A stretch of 64,000 nucleotides of DNA from Suillus spraguei (lineage: Eukaryota > Basidiomycota > Agaricomycetes > Boletales > Suillaceae). A program made the position numbers and the translations under genes. The notes beneath the pieces were generated by a model. The model was not told where the DNA came from, made no database searches, and saw only the letters and a list, made by a program, of their open reading frames with translations. Location of the stretch: positions 124,001 to 188,000 of the forward strand of contig JABCPU010000056.1 in the NCBI GenBank assembly GCA_016800925.1, in the 5' to 3' direction. Below, in pieces: positions 36,081 to 46,379 of this stretch; the first letter of the stretch is position 1, and each line of letters begins with the position of its first letter.

Positions 36081-36555
36081 TGTTACGACTGGGATGGCGT
36101 CTCCAGCGACAGTGAAAAGACACAGCCGGTCTGCTGGGAAGTTCTTACAATGTCCAGAAGAGGACAAGGTGAAAGTACAAGGAACGCGTTCCGAGTACGA
36201 TCAAGGGTTCGGCCTCAAAGACAAGTCTAAGAGGTTCTACGAGAATAGAGACTAAGGCTAAGGAGTGCTTAGACTTAGAGACGATTCAAGACAACTTAGG
36301 TTGGAGACCTAAGCGAAGGAGGTTCCAGGTAAAACCCAGTAAGATTAAAGTAAAGAATCTACTACAAGTACAACGTGCTTAAATAGACCAATATGTGCGC
36401 ACGGACCAAAAGAGTCGTGAGAAAGTAAGTGCGTATCCAAATAAGGAAGGCAACTATAGTACAGATGCATTGAGCATATGAGTCAGAGTCATGTGACATG
36501 ATATACAAGTAAGGAAGCAAGGAGAAAATGAACAGGGGCACATACGATTGTAACA
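36081..36555 (-). repeat. LTR (3' LTR in element orientation)
   Basis: 475 bp from TGTTACGACT to GATTGTAACA; pairs with 43207-43681. Related LTRs occur alone at 45848-46319 and 60684-61158. Confidence 0.9.
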
Positions 36556-36587
36556 TTACCCCCTTTTTACACGTAAAGTCACCGACT

Positions 36588-38059
36588 TTACTCGTCCTGG
36601 TTTGCATAATAAACAGGATCATCACTATACTCGTAGTCCTCATCAGTGAAGGATCCGCTCCTCATATACGCAGCTTCTTCAGCACCTGCGCGTCGTTTAG
36701 AGTCCCTCCTTTTCTCTGCTTGAATTCGTTCATTGTCAAGCTGTTGTTCCCAAGTATGAAGCACGTTGTAGAATCCATCATCTTTCCAAGTTAACGTAAA
36801 GGGGGGAGTCCCAACTCGTCGAGGACAATAAATGGATAGATGGGTAGGCGACCAGTATCTGCAAACTTTGCACTGGTATTCTGCACAGTTCTTTTGACGG
36901 TGCCCAAGTAATCCACAGACGCGACATTTCATGTTTTCATCGAGATTGGAGATGGACTTGCGTAATGGTGATGGTGAGATGATGGGTTTAGGACTAGTGG
37001 ATCTGGCACGCTTCTTCCCCTTGTTTCGTTTCATGCGTTTTAAGGCAAGGGTGTTATTACGCCTGAGTTGTGCCTGCTGGGCAGGGGAGAGAGCATATGT
37101 TGATGTTGGGAGATCAGGGGTGGTTCCTCGTTCGGCAACCACAAGAAGTTCGTTAGAAGAAGAGGGGGAAGTTATGCCGAAGTCTTTTACTAAGACTGGC
37201 TAGACAGGATCCATTGAACCAAATGATGATGGAATGGACATGGGAGGGTGAATGTGAAGATCGCGAAGTCGAGGGCTGAGTGCTATTAATTCAGCAACAG
37301 GAATTCCTAACCTTTTTTGCGGCTTCACACTGTTCTTCTGTACAAGGCTCATATAGCCATGCAGGATGATCATGGGAGACTGTAACAGGGGGTGATGAGG
37401 TTGATTGTTCGATAGGGGATGGGGTTCGTGGAGAAGCGAGGTTGGCTTGCATCTGTTGCAGATCAGTGATGGCTTCTTCGACTAAGTTTCTGGCCGCTCT
37501 TGTTTCAGCGACTGATTGCTGGATGGTTTCGACAACTGCATTGGTGAGCTGTCCGATCTCTTGGACAGCAGTGCATAAGCCAGCAAGGGCGTCAATACTA
37601 GAATACATGCGCGAAGAAGGGGGTGCTGGAATAGGAAGTGGCATATCTTCCTGCGGAGAGGGAGGTCAAGCAATACCTGCTGGGTGTTCGGCCACGATGT
37701 GAATAGCTAATAGCTTCCTCAACATCACTCTTAAAAGAATCGGGAAGCAGCAGCATAGCATAAGAACGAATGCGTTTTTGCAGATGAAGGAGACAATGGC
37801 GGTAGGTGATTTCTGTGGTTTCGTTGGCAGTGGCTTCAATGAGGGCTGCGGTGCGAATGATGTTGACGAGAAGTAAAGCGGGGAAGGCGCCTCTTTCAGT
37901 GAGGATTCTTTCGATTTCGAGGGCATGTCCTTCGCATAGAAGGGCGGCTTCAATGTAGGAAGTGTTGTCAATTTCAGTGGTAAGGGTTCCGTAGTTTTCT
38001 GCATCGGAGTCATTGTTGGCAACAGTGACGGGGGTGATGTATGCAGTGGGGAAAGACAT
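36588..38059 (-). pseudogene. Accessory retrotransposon ORF with paired zinc knuckles
   Basis: An extra coding region between pol and the 3' LTR, in the same direction as gag-pol. From MSFPTAYITPVTV (ATG at 38059) come acidic and helical segments (EIERILTERGAFPALLLVNII). After a frame change near 37660-37720 follow MYSSIDALAGLCTAVQEIGQLTN and ETRAARNLVEEAI, then an ORF at 36588-37142 with a basic region (RMKRNKGKKRARSTSP), a CX2CX4HX4C knuckle (CRVCGLLGHRQKNC) and at once a second Cys/His cluster (CKVCRYWSPTHLSIYC). Broken by at least one indel and one stop. Function unknown; the knuckles suggest nucleic-acid binding. Confidence 0.6.
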
Positions 38060-38114
38060 TTGGAGTGATGTTAGTTGATCAAGTGCTAATGCGGTTTGAT
38101 TGACTGAAGGATAA

Positions 38115-41100
38115 TCAAAGAGCGTGTTGCTTTTTATAAGCATTCAGGATTTGAGCGGAGTTCTTCAAGTTCTTTTTGGGGAGCCATTCATTATCTCCTG
38201 ATGAATATCCTTTCCAGGAAACGAGATAGCATCGGCGAATGCCGGTTCCTTTGTGAAAAAGAATTGCTTCTATTTCATATTCTTCTTCTTCTTTGATGAT
38301 GTCAGGTGGTGGTTTGGGGAAATTCGGACCGTGTACGTCTGTTTCGCTGTAGGACGATAAGATGGAAGCGTGGAACGTAGGATGAATTTTCCACTGTGGA
38401 GGGAGTTTGAGTGTGAACGTGATGGGCGATAAGACATTGATGATCGGGAAAGGTCCGTATCGCTTTGGCACAAGTTTCCTTGATGGGAGTTTGAGTCTAA
38501 GATTAGCGGCAGATAGCCAAACCTTATCTCCGATCTTCCATGGAATGTACTTATCTCCTTGGGATCGTTCGGCCATTATTTGCATTGCAATATTATGGCA
38601 GGCGATTGCTTCTTCTCTTATCTTCTGCAGGGATTGTACTTGATCTTCTGCTGTAGGGACAGATGAATCAGGGATAAGGTGAGGGATAGCACGTGGTTCG
38701 TATCCCATCATCAAATAGAAGGGTGATGCATTCCTTGCATCATGTTTTCGGTGGTTATGGACAAATTCGGCGATTGGTAGATGTTCTACCCATTCTTCAG
38801 GGTTGTTGCGGCAATAGATGCGTAGATATGTTTCAAGTTCCTGATTTAGCCTTTCAGTTTGACCATCAGTCTGTGGGTGATAAGTCGTAGATGGAGCGAT
38901 GATGTAGTTGAGAAGTCGGGAAAGCTCCTTAGAGAAGCGAGATAGGAATTGCGGGCCTCGATCCGAGATGACTTTGTCATGGAGTCCAAATCATTGGTAG
39001 ACGTGTTTCAAGAATAGTTTAGCAATGCCTTCGGAAGTGATGGTTTTCAAACAAGGGATAATAATTACCCCCTTTGTAAGGCCATGGTCTACCACGACCA
39101 TGATACTATCAAAGCCTCCAGAGACAGGAAGGTCAGTGATAAGATCGAGAGAGACCTGGGAAAAGGGTCGAGTCGTGGAGGAGGGGATCGGGGCAAGTGG
39201 AGGTCGAACAGGGTGAGTATCGGCTTTCATTTGCTGACAAAGGGTGCAACCCTCGACATATTTCCGAATATAAGAGCCCATGGCGGGCCACCAGGCTTCT
39301 CGTTTGATGAGTTCTTCAGTTTTGAACCTACTGGGATGTCCCGTGGTAGGATGATCATGATACCGTTGCAGGATATTGGGATGATGTGCCGGTGGAATAT
39401 AGGCATGGTTCTTAAAATAGAGGACATTCTCCTCAATCTTCCAATCAGAGAGTGCCAATTTCATAGGTGGAAGGCATACACCATCAAGGGCATCAGATGC
39501 CATTTTGAAGACAGGGTCGTCGAGGGGGCCAGAGGATGACAAAATGTCCTGCAGGTCAGTGTCAATAAGACGAAGAATAGAGCGTCGGGGAGAAGAGTCT
39601 GGTCCTCGTTATCGTCTTTGCCAGAATCGTAGTCAGGTCGGCGAGATAGCACATCAGGTACTGCCAACTTAGTACCTGCAACGTGATGTAGTTCAATGTC
39701 GTAAATAGACAAAATCAATTGCCAACGTGCTTGGCAATGGGTAAGCTTCTGTGCACTTCTAAAGTACAGAAGATTTTTGTGGTCGGTGAATACCAAGACA
39801 GGGTGCGGGTTTCCTTCAAGATAATGGCGCCATTCAATCAATGCCGGATTACGGCAAGGAGTTCCCGATCAAAGATCTGATAATTGCGTTCTGCAGGGTT
39901 CAAAGACTGTGAGAGATATGCACATGGGTGATAAACGCCATTCTCATCAGTCTGCAAGAGAACTCCGCCAGTTGCTACGAGCGAAGCGTCGGTAGCAACA
40001 GCAAATTGTCGGGAAGGATCAGGGTTACGGAGTACCGGTTGGGATGTGAAGCGTCATTTCAGTTCTTCGAAGGTGTCCATACATTCGGTTGACCAATCAA
40101 AGACCTTATCTTTCATTGTTAATTTGATAAGGGGTCGGGCAATATCAGAGTAATGGGAAATGAACGTGCGGTAGAAGTTGCAAAAACCAAGGAATGACCG
40201 AACATCTTTTACAGATTTCAGAACTGGCCATTCGGAGATTCCCTTAGTCTTGGCGGTATCCATAGCAACTTGTCCGGGGCAAATTATCATTCCAGGTACT
40301 CCACTTCTTCTGCATCGAAGGTGCATTTCTCCGGTTTCAAGAACAGATGTTCCTTTCGTATCTTCGTCAAAACCCGTCTTGTCCGTTCACGATGTTCTGC
40401 CATAGTTGTAGAGAAAATCAGGATATCATCCATGTAAATAACCATCCATCCTTCATTGATTTCCTGCTGGAAAGTATGATTCATGTATGCTTGGAAAGTT
40501 GCTGGGGAATTGCAGAGGCCGAATTCCGTAGTAAAAGCAGCTTTCCAGTGATCATTGGGATGGATGCGAATATTGTTATAGCCGGACCGAATATCCATTT
40601 TCATAAAGAACTGTGCATTGTGGAGTCGTGCGACAAGGGAGATAGGAAGTGGGAGCGGATAGGCGTTCTTGACTGTCCAATCATTGATGTAGCGATAATC
40701 TTGACAGGGATGCAATTCTCCACTCTTCTTTCCCACAAAGAAGAAACCACTGGCTTGGGGTGACTTCGATTCTGAGATAAAACCTTTCGCAATGTTTTCA
40801 TTAATAAACGTTTTGACAGCAGCGCGTTCTTTTTCCGATAGCGGGTAAACCTTAGACGTACGAGGGATGAAACCGGGTTTAGTATCAATCCGATGATCAA
40901 TACCAGGGCGTTCGGGGGGTAGTTTGTTCAGTCCGTCTTTAGCAAAGACGTCTGCAAAGTTGTGCAAATAGTCCAGGACCAATTCTTCGAAGGATTTCTT
41001 TTTCTTTTCCTTCTCATCCGTGGCAAATTCTTGAGCTTTGTTACTGTATTTCGGAAGGGAGATCGTGGAGTAATTGGGAAGTTGTTCGAGTTGGGAAGTT

Positions 41101-42189
41101 CCATCTCGTGTGAGAGGTGTATCCATGGATACTTCTTCGATGATTCTCATACTGATCCCATCAGTATCATACTCCACAAGAAATTCTCCATCTCCAAGCT
41201 CGTAAGAGGAAATCTCTCGTACTTCTGGTGCGTGCCAGACATCTTGCATAGTGTTGAATTGGTCATCGTCCTCGGTTGGGATTAGCGAGGGCACGGGTTC
41301 TTCTTCATCGGGGATTTCTTCAATCAAAGCTGAAAGAGTTTTCAGGGGAACATAGAACTTGGATAATTTCGGTACATTGGTATCTCGTCCTGGGATCTCT
41401 TCTTCTGCTTTTCTTTTTCCATACTTCTGTTCTTCTATTGGTCGTTGCTCAATAGGTTCTTGTCCGGCCCGATGCTCGGGCTCATATTCATTCTTGCGCT
41501 TCTCTGCGCAGGGAATTGGTGATACTGATCGTGGCATTTGTACATGGGGAATGGGATCGGCGATGCGCGGTGTTTGTACTTCTGGTTCTGGATCATTGGG
41601 AATAGAAGGGACTACGAGGGGTCTCGGAAGTCGGGAATATTGCCATTTCTTCGAATGACAATTGAAGGCTGGAGGTAATCCATTCTTCTTTCGATCTATA
41701 TCAATATCAATTTCGATTTCATCTGATTTCATCGTTCGAGAGAGGGTTAATGTTTCAGCAGCCCAATCTATACTCGGGTTCATTGCTCGTAACCATGGAA
41801 TTCCCAGAAGGATTTGATCTCTTCTTCCTAGTTTGGTGATATTGAATTTTCCATACATGGTTCGTTCATCAATCTTGACCACTAGGAGGCAGTAGTGCGT
41901 GATTGGTCCCCCTTTGATAAGAGTTTCATCTGCCGTAGTAACTCGAAATGGTGTTTTGAGTTTTCGTCGTGTGATTTGATGGAGTTTCACAAACTCTTCA
42001 GAGATGAATGTTCCTGCCGCTCCTGAATCAATGACGGCGGTGGTGTCAATGGATTTTAGGCGAGTGCGCGAGTGAAGAGTGATAGGGACACGAAGTTCTT
42101 TTCTTTCACCTACAGCACGCACAAGTCTTAGTAATACATTGGGAGAAACATACGTCGAATCCTTGTTTCTCCAATTTAAAAATCCTCAA
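38115..42189 (-). pseudogene. pol of the gypsy element: protease, RT, RNase H, integrase, chromodomain
   Basis: Aspartic protease motif IDSGAAGTFI, reverse transcriptase with YMDDILIF, RNase H region (LLAVIR...[19 protein letters not shown]), integrase zinc part (HPTTGHPSRF...CTLCQQMK) and catalytic core (SLDLITDLP, ISDRGPQF, LNQELETYL), and a C-terminal chromodomain (EYEIEAILFHKG, YLVSWKGY, NEWLPKKNL). The frame is lost near 40293 (after EVEYL), 39843 and 39588. In-frame TGA codons sit at 40054-40056 and 38991-38993, each where arginine would fit. The pol frame is open across the gag stop, so expression by a -1 shift is plausible. Confidence 0.88.
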
Positions 42190-43006
42190 CAATCCGTCTG
42201 ACAGTTTCTTCGTCTTCTTCTTCTTTGACTTCAGTTTGTCGGAGCAGGGTCTTCTTCTTTCTGTCAGGACAGTTGTGAATACGATGTCCTGTCTTTTTGC
42301 ATCCGAAGCATTGTCCCTTCTTCATGCATTCAGATCTCTCCATATCGGAGATTCGATCTATGACCATTGCATTGGAGTCTCGATTAGGGATGTAACGTGC
42401 ATTTCCGTAGTTCTTCTTCTGTTGTGGAGCATGATGTGTCCTCATGGCTTGAAGGCGATGATGGGAGTTGTCAATTGAAACACATTGCAGCACAACGTCC
42501 CAAAATACTTCTGAAACATCTCCTAGCGCAAAAAGCTTTGTAAGGATGCCCCAATTCAGGCCATCTTGGAAGAATTGAATCTTTGTTGCATTATCGTTGA
42601 TATGAGCCTTGGCTGCAAGTGCCTCAAAGTCAGCGATATAAGTGTGAAGATCTCCACTTCCTTGTTTGAGGTCCCTGAGTTTCGTGAGTGCGGTTCCCTT
42701 CGTGTCCACTGGGTCGAAGGCTTCTTTGAAGCTTTTCATAAAATCCACCATTGTCCCATAACCAACTTTTTGTCCGGAAGTGTCAGTTGATTGAGCATGG
42801 TCGAGGAATTGCTCTTTCCAGGATTTGGCATTCTTTTCAGTCATAAAGGATGTTATGAAAATGATCTTCTGTTTGTCAGTAGTGTAAAGCTTTTCATTGA
42901 TGTCAAAGTGCAGGTTGCATGACTGGATAAATTCACGGGAATTATCGCGATCTCCATCAAAACCGGTTGGCTGACCGATCTTGTATTCGAATTCTTTGGT
43001 TGTCAT
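42176..43006 (-). CDS. gag of the gypsy element
   Basis: Intact 276-residue ORF, start MTTKEFEYKIGQPTGFDGD. It has the capsid-like region ending LRDLKQGSGDLHTYIADFEALAAKA and one CCHC zinc knuckle (CFGCKKTGHRIHNC), then a basic/acidic tail ending RRIVEDF. The TAA stop overlaps a run of five T, with pol open in the -1 frame. Confidence 0.88.
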   Translation of the reverse strand: MTTKEFEYKIGQPTGFDGDRDNSREFIQSCNLHFDINEKLYTTDKQKIIFITSFMTEKNAKSWKEQFLDHAQSTDTSGQKVGYGTMVDFMKSFKEAFDPVDTKGTALTKLRDLKQGSGDLHTYIADFEALAAKAHINDNATKIQFFQDGLNWGILTKLFALGDVSEVFWDVVLQCVSIDNSHHRLQAMRTHHAPQQKKNYGNARYIPNRDSNAMVIDRISDMERSECMKKGQCFGCKKTGHRIHNCPDRKKKTLLRQTEVKEEEDEETVRRIVEDF

Positions 43007-43206
43007 GTTGTGGTGATTCGTCTGTTTGAGTTATACGTTCTCAGTGCCTACACGCGCTGTCTTGCTGTCCGTTAGGGCTTGTCTTCTGTCAGAGGGCTTC
43101 TCTTGACAATTGGTCTAGCGTACGCATACGCTTATCTGCTTATCTAAGCAATCAGGGTTCAGGGTCAAAGACTGATAGTCAACGATCGATCAAGACTTTA
43201 ATCTTT

Positions 43207-43681
43207 TGTTACGACTGGGATGGCGTCTCCAGCGACAGTGAAAAGACACAGCCGGTCTGCTGGGAAGTTCTTACAATGTCCAGAAGAGGACAAGGTGAAA
43301 GTACAAGGAACGCGTTCCGAGTACGATCAAGGGTTCGGCCTCAAAGACAAGTCTAAGAGGTTCTACGAGAATAGAGACTAAGGCTAAGGAGTGCTTAGAC
43401 TTAGAGATGATTCAAGACGACTTAGGTTGGAGACCTAAGCGAAGGAGATTCCAGGTAAAACCCAGTAAGATTAAAGTAAAGAATCTACTACAAGTACAAC
43501 GTGCTTAAATAGACCAATATGTGCACATGGACCAAAAGAGTCGTGAGAAAGTAAGTGTGTATCCAAATAAGAAAGGCAACTATAGTACAGACGCATTGAG
43601 CATATGAGTCAGAGTCATGTGACATGATATACAAGTAAGGAAGCAAGGAGAAAATGAACAGGGGCACGTACGATTGTAACA
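43207..43681 (-). repeat. LTR (5' LTR in element orientation)
   Basis: 475 bp, 98% identical to 36081-36555. Immediately inside it the minus strand reads AAAGATTAAAGTCTTG, which is not an obvious tRNA primer site. Confidence 0.9.
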
Positions 43682-43822
43682 GTTGATAATATCAGTATCA
43701 AGAGCATCTTCAAAGTTATGGGGGACATTGGTGATGTGATTAATGAAATCGGAGGTTCTGATGAAATCTTGCGATTGGGAAAGAGCAACAATGGGCCTTA
43801 TGCTGGTTTCAATGGAAATTGA
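43682..43822 (+). pseudogene. SSP2 3' part
   Basis: Begins with the duplicated GTTGA and continues the SSP reading in the same phase as the 5' part (ISIKSIFKVMGDIGDVINEIGG) to TGA at 43820-43822. The following 100 bp (GAGTTGCACGGATACGTTC ... CCAACCCAGGTGTTACA) match the 3' flanks of SSP3 and SSP4. Confidence 0.75.
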
Positions 43823-44267
43823 GTTGCACGGATACGTTCTGCGAAGTGATACCAACCCAGGTGTTACAATGAACCCGTAAACAAACGCATAGTGTACTTG
43901 TGCTGTAAAATCTACTTATATGTGTCTGTCAACGAGTATTGAACATGCTTATCACATCACATCACGTGAACTTTCCCCATATATAAACACTCATTGCATT
44001 CTGGGTCTGAGTACCTGAGCCCCGCCCAGCTGCAGTCAATGTCTGTGACTGATCTGTACAAGGGCCATGCCTACCAGAAGAAAACACTGTATGGCAATCT
44101 CCGAAAAGTCTGAGTTCCCATACCTAGCCAGACTGTCGTACCTGGGCTGTAAGAGTTTTTGATTAGCTGGGGCAATCTGTTTGTGCAGTACCTGGGCAGA
44201 GGGTTCAGATAGCTTGAGTAACCAGGGGTCTGAAATGAGAAGTTGCCATGGGTGTACTGATGGCGTC
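43823..44267. other. SSP2 3' flank and unassigned DNA
   Basis: The first 110 bp are the family 3' flank. The rest includes TATATAAAC at about 43980 and two partly repeated CAGTACCTGGG/CGTACCTGGG segments; no gene is recognised. Confidence 0.4.
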
Positions 44268-44742
44268 TGTCACAACCCACAAATGAATTAATGCAAGGGC
44301 AGAGACTAGGACTCAAACTAAGGTTATCACAAGAAGAGAAAGGAGCAAGGACGTCTTGGATTGCTACAGTTGTAGATACAAGAGGTTTGAACTAAAGAAC
44401 TACTACAGCGAAACTAGCTAACTATATACACATATTGAAACTGAGATGTAAACTGAGTTTGAAACTACTAGCCAATCATAAAATAGAAATGAGAATCATA
44501 CAATGTGATAGTTGTGATATTGTTATGACATCATATTCTAGAAGGTTCTAAGATCACGTGATACTATCTTATCTTATCTTATCCGATAGCATCATAAAAG
44601 ATCTCTTCATCTTCATCAGGAAGTTCGGTTATAGAAGCGGATATGGGGATTTCGATAGGATTTAGGTTTGTCTTAGCGTTGGGTTTAGACGCTTTAGGGA
44701 AATTGAGAAAAGAGTAATGATTTGTATTTGGAATTCATGACA
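44268..44742. repeat. Solo LTR of a second, unrelated family
   Basis: 475 bp starting TGTCACAACC and ending TTCATGACA, so the ends form the inverted pair TGTCA/TGACA. Flanked by GCGTC (44263-44267) and ACGTC (44743-44747), a target duplication with one mismatch. No internal coding sequence. Unlike the gypsy LTR in sequence. Confidence 0.55.
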
Positions 44743-44869
44743 ACGTCACACTAGGTAGTATAGAAGCACTGATAGCGCACATATAGACATCCATATATTG
44801 AATTAATACATTTAAACACCTTCCTCCCTCCTCTCACTGTGCTAATATTATTAATGTGAAATGATAGGA

Positions 44870-45847
44870 TTAACCGACAGCCGGGTCTGCAGCATCCTGC
44901 CCCTCCAGGACCCATCCTGCCACCTCCACAAACTGGAGGAATGCCAGATATACAGGCCATTCATGCGCTCTTTTCTGCCCTAGGACCGAATGCAATGCAT
45001 CAGCAAAACACTTATGTACTATACAGGGAAGTCCCCCTATGTACAATGCTGTGCAGTGCTGCACAGCACTGGAGATAGGGGGACCTCACATTTGGGTTTT
45101 GCTGATGCTGGCAATGCTCAGCTCGATACCACCAATGCATTACACACCTCCTCCACAGCCACCAGTTGTACCTCCTCCACTGGTCATTGACCCCCAGCTT
45201 CAACAGTCTGAGGAAAACCTGTTAAACCCGGTCCTGCAACGGCTCCAAAACCTCAAGGAATTCCTCAAGCAGCCACATGACAATGAGGACAGTGATGCTG
45301 ATGACAAGGGAGATGGAGGTACCAAGTGGCATAGGAAGAAACTGAGGAAGGACAGCAAGTTTATCCTGAACATCAAGACCAGTCAGTTGACACCAGCACA
45401 GAAGACAACAAGAGCCAAACTCCAGGTGTGTACATGTGATATATAGTTGGTTATATGCACTAAAAGGGACTGCTTGTGCTTAGGATTGTGTCCATATAGC
45501 AATCTACAACCTCACCGGTATTATCGCATCGGAAATTGGAAAGCCATAGGATGATGAGGATTCCAACGGAGAGTCTGACACCGATGACGAAAGTGGCAAG
45601 ACTCCTGTGCTGCTGAAATTTGATTTCACTGGAGATGTCAGTGCTCCAGTTAATCGGACAATCTGTGAGTGTGCTATGGGGATTGTGTGGAGTGAACAGC
45701 AGCCTGTGAGTAATGATTGATTATGCATGGTAGATAACTTGCAACTTACAAGCCACAACTTACAGGCTGAGAAGACATCTAATTTGACGCACAAGGATGT
45801 GAAATGTGTGCTTGCTCTCACTTCACCCAACTTTCATTCTCCTTCTC
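44870..45847 (+). pseudogene. Degenerate TE-derived ORF (left part, interrupted by solo LTR)
   Basis: The plus strand is coding-like: a proline-rich part (TPPPQPPVVPPPLVIDPQ), acidic NEDSDADDKGDGG, then FILNIKTSQLTPAQKTTRAKLQ. After an intron-like gap come DDEDSNGESDTDDESGKTPV and LLKFDFTGDV, then EKTSNLTHKD. It resembles uncharacterised proteins that accompany transposons in mushroom genomes. It is broken by stops and by the palindrome at 44997-45108, and ends at the solo LTR. Confidence 0.4.
44997..45108. repeat. 112-bp near-palindrome
   Basis: Left arm GCATCAGCAAAACAC...GTCCCCCTAT...TGCTGTGCA folds on right arm TGCACAGCA...ATAGGGGGAC...GTTTTGCTGATGC. Outer 13 bp, middle 10 bp and inner 9 bp pair perfectly, with small bulges between. 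It lies inside the TE-derived ORF. Confidence 0.7.
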
Positions 45848-46319
45848 TGTTACGAACTGGGATGGCGTCACCAGCGACAGTGATAAGACACAGACGGTCT
45901 GCTGGGAGGTTCGTCTACATTCAAAAGAGAATGCGAACTGCTACTAGAAAAGGTTCCAAGTAGGATCAAGGGTTCTGTCAAAGAGTCGCGACTCTAAGAC
46001 AATCGGTAGAATAGAGACTAAGACTAAGGAGTGCTTAGACTTAGAGACGATTCAGACGACTTAGGTTGGAGACCTAAGCGAAGGATATTCCAGGTAAAAC
46101 CCAGTAAGATTAAAGTGAAGTATACAAGCATAATACAACATGCTTAAATAAGCCAATATGTGCACACGGACCAAGAGAGATGTGAGATTGTAAGTGCATA
46201 TCCAAAGAAGGAAGGCTACTATAGTACAGATGCATTGAGCATATGAGTCAGAGTCATGTTATGTAATATACAAGACAAAGGAGACTAGAAAATGAATAGG
46301 GGCACGTACGATTGTAACA
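45848..46319. repeat. Solo LTR of the gypsy family (copy 2)
   Basis: 472 bp, TGTTACGAACTGGGATGG to GATTGTAACA, clearly related to the full element's LTRs. Flanked by TTCTC on both sides (45843-45847 and 46320-46324). No internal region: recombination between LTRs removed it. Confidence 0.88.
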
Positions 46320-46379
46320 TTCTCATGCTGTTTCATGTTCTTTGGGTACCACTCTTCCCAGATTAATGGAATCTTGAGC

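Larger units (their letters stand above)
36081..43681 (-). mobile_element. Full-length Ty3/gypsy chromodomain LTR retrotransposon (decayed)
   Basis: 7,601 bp bounded by two 475-bp LTRs (TGTTAC...GTAACA) and a 5-bp target duplication. Coding order on the minus strand is gag, then protease-RT-RNaseH-integrase-chromodomain pol, then an extra ORF with zinc knuckles. A purine tract (AAAAAGGGGG then TAA) precedes the element's 3' LTR. The LTRs differ at 9 of 475 positions, all transitions, 7 of them at CpG. pol has several frameshifts and two in-frame TGA codons, so this copy cannot act on its own. It interrupts SSP2. Confidence 0.9.

Noticed and set aside
40347..41658. Plus-strand ORFs opposite pol
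   Set aside because: Antisense of conserved pol codons; no independent motifs.
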